Of a DNA stretch of 64,000 bases, positions 59,903 to 64,000 are shown in pieces (position 1 is the first letter of the stretch; the number at the start of each line of letters is the position of its first letter). The notes beneath the pieces were generated by a model, which was given only the letters and a program-made list of their open reading frames with translations, was not told the origin of the DNA and ran no database searches. Source of the stretch: CAVXZE01 sp964615365 (lineage in GTDB: Bacteria > Myxococcota_A > UBA9160 > UBA6930); assembly GCA_964615365.1 (NCBI GenBank), contig CAZTOU010000010.1:62001-126000 (forward strand). Direction: 5' to 3'. Position numbers and translations under genes: made by a program.

Positions 59903-61726
59903 TCAGGTTTCGCGCGGTCGGATGCAGTCGGTCGGACAGACCTGCACGCACAGGCTGCAACCGATACAGGTGGAGGGATCGATCTCGACCCGGTGGCGCC
60001 CCTCCCACAGGCCCTCGCCCCAGAGGATCGCGGGACAGCCGAGGTTCATGCAGGACTGGCAGGCGGTGCACGCCTCGGTGACGACCTCGAAGGCCGGGCC
60101 CTTGAGCTTGACCGGATCGAGCGTGCAGGGCCGGTCTGGGATCACCACCGCCACGCCCGGGTAGCGGGTCGCCTCCCGGACGGTCTGATAGACCTCCGCC
60201 ACCTGGTAGGGGTCTACCTTGCGCACCCACTCGACCCCCAGCGACCGCACCACCGCCTCGAGGTCGACCCGATGGGTCTCCTCGCCCCGCAGCGTGCGCC
60301 CGGTTCCGGGATGATCCTGTCCCCCCGTCATGGCGATGGTGTGGTTGTCGAGGAGCAGCACGGTGATGTCGGCGCGGTTGTAGACCGCGTCCATCAGCGG
60401 CTGGATCCCCGAGTGCAGGAAGGTCGAGTCGCCGATGGTGGCGACGATCGGCCGGCTCTCGCCGCCCGACTTCGCCAGCCCCACCGCATTGCCGATGCTG
60501 CAGCCCATGGCCACGGTGGTGTCGATCGCGCGCAGCGGCTCGAGGGCCGCCAGCGTGTAGCAGCCGATGTCTCCCAACACGCGGGCGCGGACGGCGCGCA
60601 GCGCCATGAAGGGGCTCACGTGGGGACAGCCCGGGCAGAGCACCGGCGGGCGCGCCAGGGGCTCGCCCACGGCTGGCTCGCCGGGTGCGACCTGCAGGGA
60701 CCGCGGCTCCGGCAGCGCACCCGCCGCGACGAGACCTTCGCGGACGATCTCGGTGGAGAACTCGCCGACGCGCGGAAAGTACCGCTTGCCCTCCACCGAG
60801 AGGCCCAGCGCCCGGACCTCGAACTCGACGAAGGGCTCCAACTCCTCCACCACCAGCACCCGCTCCACGGACTCGCAGAAGCGGCGCACCAGACCCGGCG
60901 GCAGCGGATGCGAGACGCCCAGCTTGAGCACGCTGGCTTCGGGAGCGACCTCCTTCACGTAGCTGTAGGACGGCCCCAATGTGATCACGCCCAGTGCTTC
61001 GCTCCCCCGCTCCCAACGGATCAGCTCCGAGGTCTCGAGCCATGCCCGCAGCTTCGCCTCTCGCTCGACGATCAGTGGATGCCGCAGGCGCGCGTAGACC
61101 GGGAGCATGACCTGCTTGGTGGGATCCTCGACGAAGCCGCGAGGCGGGTGCTCCTCGCGATCTCCCACGCGCACCTGGCTCCGCGTATGGGAGAGGCGCG
61201 TGGTGCCGCGCACGATCACGGGTGTGTCGAACCGCTCGCTCAGATCGAAGGCGAGGCGCGTGAAGTCGAGCGCCTCCTGGGCGTCGGCGGGCTCCAGCAC
61301 CGGGACCATCGCCAGCTTTCCGAAGAGGCGCGAGTCCTGCTCGTTCTGGGAGCTGAAGATGCCCGGGTCGTCGCAGACCACCAGAACCAGGCCGCCGTTC
61401 ACGCCGATGTAGGTCACCGACATCAATGCGTCGGCCGCCACGTTCAGACCGACGTGCTTCATGGCCGCCAGCGCACGCGCTCCCGCGAAGGAGGCACCGA
61501 CGGCCACGTCGCAAGCGACCTTCTCGTTGGTCGACCACTGCGCGTGCACGTCCTCGGCGGGATACTCGGCCAGGCTCTCCAGAATCTCGGTACTCGGCGT
61601 CCCGGGGTAGGCCGCCGCTACCCGGACGCCCGCCTCCCAGGCACCCCGTGCGATCGCCTCGTTCCCCATCATCGCCCGCAGGGGAGCGCTCCCGGGTCTC
61701 TGCGCCTTCGGGTCGGGTGCGGACAT
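59903..61726 (-). CDS. iorA: Indolepyruvate ferredoxin oxidoreductase alpha subunit
   Basis: A 607-residue protein. The N-terminal half has ARGAWEAGVRVAAAYPGTPS and AFAGARALAAMKHVGLNVAA; the middle has the CPGCPHVSPFMALRAV and GDSTFLHSGIQPLMDAVYN thiamine-diphosphate region, ending in LLDNHTIAMTGGQDHPG; the C terminus carries two [4Fe-4S] motifs, CTACQSCMNLGCP and CIGCSLCVQVCPTDC. IorAB converts indole-, phenyl- and hydroxyphenylpyruvate to arylacetyl-CoA. The ATG overlaps the stop of the PaaX-like gene (ATGA) and seven bases separate it from iorB. Confidence 0.94.
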   Translation of the reverse strand: MSAPDPKAQRPGSAPLRAMMGNEAIARGAWEAGVRVAAAYPGTPSTEILESLAEYPAEDVHAQWSTNEKVACDVAVGASFAGARALAAMKHVGLNVAADALMSVTYIGVNGGLVLVVCDDPGIFSSQNEQDSRLFGKLAMVPVLEPADAQEALDFTRLAFDLSERFDTPVIVRGTTRLSHTRSQVRVGDREEHPPRGFVEDPTKQVMLPVYARLRHPLIVEREAKLRAWLETSELIRWERGSEALGVITLGPSYSYVKEVAPEASVLKLGVSHPLPPGLVRRFCESVERVLVVEELEPFVEFEVRALGLSVEGKRYFPRVGEFSTEIVREGLVAAGALPEPRSLQVAPGEPAVGEPLARPPVLCPGCPHVSPFMALRAVRARVLGDIGCYTLAALEPLRAIDTTVAMGCSIGNAVGLAKSGGESRPIVATIGDSTFLHSGIQPLMDAVYNRADITVLLLDNHTIAMTGGQDHPGTGRTLRGEETHRVDLEAVVRSLGVEWVRKVDPYQVAEVYQTVREATRYPGVAVVIPDRPCTLDPVKLKGPAFEVVTEACTACQSCMNLGCPAILWGEGLWEGRHRVEIDPSTCIGCSLCVQVCPTDCIRPRET

Positions 61727-62486
61727 CAGCCAGCCCTCCGCAGCGCATCCTCGCCGAGCCCCTCGAAGCGATGGCGGTAGGATCCGGAGGCCTGCGGCAG
61801 TCGCCCGCTGGCGGTCTCACAGGTGGCGAGCAGGTAGTGGGCTGCGCGCACCTCGATCCTGCGGTAGAGGCGCGCGCAGAGCCGGCGTGCCTCCCTCCCC
61901 TCCCAGTGCTCGGGCAGGAGCTCTTCTGGCAGCACCGGATCGCGCAGCAGGATGCGGCGATACTCGTGGATGGCGAGGGTACGGAGACCGAAGCAGGTTC
62001 GGGGATCGCTCTGCAAGGCGCTCTCCGCCATCGCATCCAGGGGACCGAAGCGGCGAAGGAACTCCCGGTACTCCACGGCGAGCTCGTCCAGCCGCCAGGC
62101 CGAGCGCGCCAGCTCGCAAAGAGCGCGGTCTCCGGCCGCCGACTCCGGGGCGAGGGCGCTTCCGGCGACGCCCTCGAACACGATCGCGCGCCCGGTCAGC
62201 GCCAGGCCCTCGAGGGCGCGCCAGAGCGAACCGGTATCGGCGTCGAGATGAAGCAGCAGCGTCGGCGAGATCTCTCCGAAGCCATGCCAGCGCAGCTCGC
62301 GGCGAGCGGCGTCCCGCTCGGAGGCGGAGATCCCCGCCTGGCCGAGCAGCACCAGGCACCAGGTTCGATCCCAATCGGGAGCCGCGCCGGCGTAGATGCG
62401 CCGGTCGGCCTCCTCGAAGCGCGGGGGGGACGCGTGGCCAGCAGGTGCTCCAGGTGGCGCCGGGCCTCTCCCTTGGATTCAGGCAT
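61726..62486 (-). pseudogene. paaX: PaaX-type regulator, lacking winged helix and frameshifted
   Basis: The frame ending at 61726 is PaaX-like: RRIYAGAAPDWDRTWCLVLL, RRELRWHGFGEISPTLLLHL, WRLDELAVEYREFLRRFGPL and LPEELLPEHWEGREARRLCA, which are the middle and C-terminal PaaX domains. Upstream, a run of seven C (minus strand; plus 62423-62429) breaks the frame; with eight C the reading would join to ATG 62486 (PESKGEARRHLEHLLATRPP). Even then the N-terminal winged helix of about 70 residues is absent. So it cannot be a normal PaaX repressor. TATCAT at 62495-62500 is a possible -10. Confidence 0.65.
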
Positions 62487-62686
62487 GGCGCGACATGATA
62501 CAGACTGGGGCGATTCTCGGACGCCCCGAGTATCACGTGGCCGGACCCAGGGAGCCCGAGAAGGAGAAGCAAATCCGCACCCTTTAGCACCAACCCACCG
62601 GATTCAAATGGTTTTACCGACTCGCGCCAAAGCCCGGCGAGTGTCGTCGGCGCGCGGGAGCGCAGAGCAACCCGTATCCAGGCCCT

Positions 62687-63184
62687 TCAGGCCGGGCGGG
62701 AGCCGGCGGAAGGCTGACCCTGCATCATCCTGGAAGGCACGCGCACGGCCACGACCTCACCCGTCACGCACTCGACCCCACCGGCGTACACGGAGGTCAC
62801 GATGGTGGCCCTCTTCTCCTGCATCTCCGTCACCCGTGAGCGCAACCGCAGCTCGACTCCCGTAGGGGTCGGCCTCTGGTACCTGACGCAGAGGGTCCCG
62901 GTGACGTAGGTGATCTCCGGCTCCGTGTCCGGATCGCGACCGTCGGCCTGATACGCTGCCGCGATCGCCGTACCCATGCTGTGGCAGTCGATCAGACTGG
63001 CGACCAGTCCTCCGTAGACGAAGCCGGGGAAGGCGGTGTGATGCGGCTCCGGCGTAAAGCGGCAGACTCCCTCCTCTCCGTCCCAGCGCGTCTCGATCTG
63101 CAGGCCCTTCGGGTTGTTGCGGCCGCATCCGTAGCAGACCGCGACCTCGTCCGGGTAGTAGTGCTGAATCGGCTTCTCGTCCAT
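62687..63184 (-). CDS. PaaI-family thioesterase
   Basis: A 165-residue hotdog protein with the group-specific start AVCYGCGRNNPKGLQIETRW (CxxCGxxNPxGL), then HHTAFPGFVYGGLVASLIDC containing the Gly-Gly turn and catalytic-region Asp, and VTGTLCVRYQRPTPTGVELR. This subgroup hydrolyses acyl-CoAs of unknown identity. It lies about 200 bp upstream of the damaged paaX-like gene in the same direction and may be the promoter-proximal gene of the aromatic operon or independent. Confidence 0.8.
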   Translation of the reverse strand: MDEKPIQHYYPDEVAVCYGCGRNNPKGLQIETRWDGEEGVCRFTPEPHHTAFPGFVYGGLVASLIDCHSMGTAIAAAYQADGRDPDTEPEITYVTGTLCVRYQRPTPTGVELRLRSRVTEMQEKRATIVTSVYAGGVECVTGEVVAVRVPSRMMQGQPSAGSRPA

Positions 63185-63321
63185 CTCCTATTCTCTCCTA
63201 CCTCGGCTGCGAGCGCAGCGCTCGATGCCCGTCTCCCTAGGTGCCGAATGGAAGCGCCATCCGCCAGGATCGAGGATAGAGGGGCTCAAGGAACGCCCGC
63301 GAGCGGACGAATCTGCAGGCC

Positions 63322-63946
63322 ATGCCGCGCCCGCTCCTGGCCTTGCTCGCGAGTGCCCTCCTGCTGCTCGGTGGCGCAGCGGCGCTCGCCGAGATCTACC
63401 GCTACACCGACGCGCAGGGGCGCGAGCGCTTCACCACGGATCTCGGGCAGGTCCCCCCCCAGCCAGCGCGAGGCAGCGAAGGCGGCAGCGTCCGGGCGTC
63501 CGACGCTGATTCAAGGGGGGGTGCCGGAACCGACGCCGAGATTCCACCCGCGGCCGCCGGCTTCCCGGCAGTGGTCGCCCACGCCCCGCAGCGGGGCCGA
63601 GGAGCACCGGAACGGTCATCTCCGGAGCTGGTGGCGCGAGCAGTACGGAGAGATCGAGTCCGAGATCGCGGCGCGCGAGGCCGAGGTGACCCGCCTCGAG
63701 GAGATGGGGGCCGACCACCTGCCTCCGAGCGCGCGCCGGCGCGCGAGCAGGCACCGCTATACGAACTACCGCAAGCGCCACTACGCGTGGAAGGCAGCCA
63801 TCCGCGATCTCCAGAAGGCGCGCGACGGTCGGACGTGCCCCCGGGCTGGCTGCGCTGAGGGCCCGTCCCCGGGGCCAGGCGGATCGCCGGGACGGGACTC
63901 GACGATTCGCTCAGGTCGATTCTCTGCTATTCCCGTAATCTTCTGA
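63322..63946 (+). pseudogene. DUF4124 protein with a frameshift in a C8 tract
   Basis: The start encodes a signal peptide (ALLASALLLLGGAAALAE) followed by DUF4124: EIYRYTDAQGRERFTTDLGQ then VPPQ. At 63453-63460 there are eight C; with seven, the reading would continue as VPPSQREAAKAAASGRPTLI and then to a charged coiled region EQYGEIESEIAAREAEVTRL and RYTNYRKRHYAWKAAIRDL, ending at 63946. This second frame is far more protein-like than the one actually in register (Arg/Gly/Pro-rich). So the gene is probably one periplasmic protein interrupted by a one-base error or mutation. Confidence 0.65.
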
Positions 63947-63952
63947 CAAGAT

Positions 63953-64000
63953 TCATCTTTTCAGATTCGACGCGGCTTCGACGATGTTCTCCCAGGCGCT
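63953..64000 (-). CDS. C-terminal end of a minus-strand gene (partial)
   Basis: Sixteen codons at the right edge, read on the minus strand, give SAWENIVEAASNLKR followed by a stop. It is convergent with the DUF4124 gene and ends seven bases from it. The fragment looks like a helical C terminus but is too short to identify. Confidence 0.3.
   Translation of the reverse strand, partial: SAWENIVEAASNLKR

Noticed and set aside
59702..61780. 692-codon plus-strand frame over iorA
   Set aside because: Antisense shadow; composition is His/Arg-rich and no domain is recognisable, while iorA is complete on the minus strand.

Overview
The window is dense, high-GC bacterial chromosome (roughly two thirds G+C by eye) with short gaps, many 4-bp ATGA/GTGA/TTGA start-stop overlaps, and no rRNA, tRNA or CRISPR that I could find. 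The gene mix points to an anaerobic or facultative bacterium: a glycyl-radical enzyme with its activase, three sets of ferredoxin-linked 2-oxoacid oxidoreductase subunits, radical SAM proteins and an F420-type LLM oxidoreductase. A Desulfobacterota- or Binatota-like environmental lineage would fit, but this is inference; no marker gene is present.

Layout. 1-4082: edge of a secreted-protein gene, an alpha/beta hydrolase, and a membrane protein with a spermidine-synthase domain. 4104-8835: a sugar-acid type cluster (sugar-phosphate isomerase/epimerase, D-2-hydroxyacid dehydrogenase, DUF2264 protein, DHDPS-family lyase). 8957-12659: an accessory run of radical SAM protein, tiny zinc ribbon, sulfotransferase, methyltransferase and ATC-hydrolase-like protein. 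12682-15955: nucleotidyltransferase and MaeB-type malic enzyme. 16201-29206: a LacI-controlled inositol operon (lacI, iolB, transaldolase-like, iolD, mmsA, inosose-dehydratase-like, iolG) extended by a GH38-like protein, an RraA-fold protein and a glucarate-dehydratase-like enolase-superfamily enzyme; iolC and iolJ are absent here. 29243-31275: B12-binding radical SAM protein with an ArsR-type regulator and its probable operator. 31366-33424: envelope genes, including a zincin-like lipoprotein interrupted by an in-frame UAG and a methyltransferase with a lipoprotein signal. 33578-35954: eda-kdgK plus a nucleoside phosphorylase. 36217-37833: a lipoprotein resembling archaemetzincin whose zinc motif is lost.

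37909-43640 is mosaic: LLM oxidoreductase, amidohydrolase, IS3 remnant, DUF169 protein, Tat-exported aldo/keto reductase, a lower-GC methyltransferase with an in-frame UAG, and an EAL-domain remnant. 43706-50051 holds an alpha/beta hydrolase, two divergent TetR regulators with repeated operator-like sequences, an M24 protein, two flavoprotein genes (one truncated) and a TIGR04076 protein.

50124-62486 is a long minus-strand operon for arylacetate / aromatic 2-oxoacid metabolism: a damaged paaX-like gene, iorA, iorB fused to a ferredoxin, korA, korB, korG, paaI, paaK, glycyl-radical activase, glycyl-radical enzyme and a serine acetyltransferase. IOR makes arylacetyl-CoA from arylpyruvates, and PaaK and PaaI connect free arylacetates with their CoA esters; the glycyl-radical enzyme is the unassigned part. 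Several genes are broken by single UAG codons or by one-base changes in C homopolymers, so some breaks may be sequence errors.
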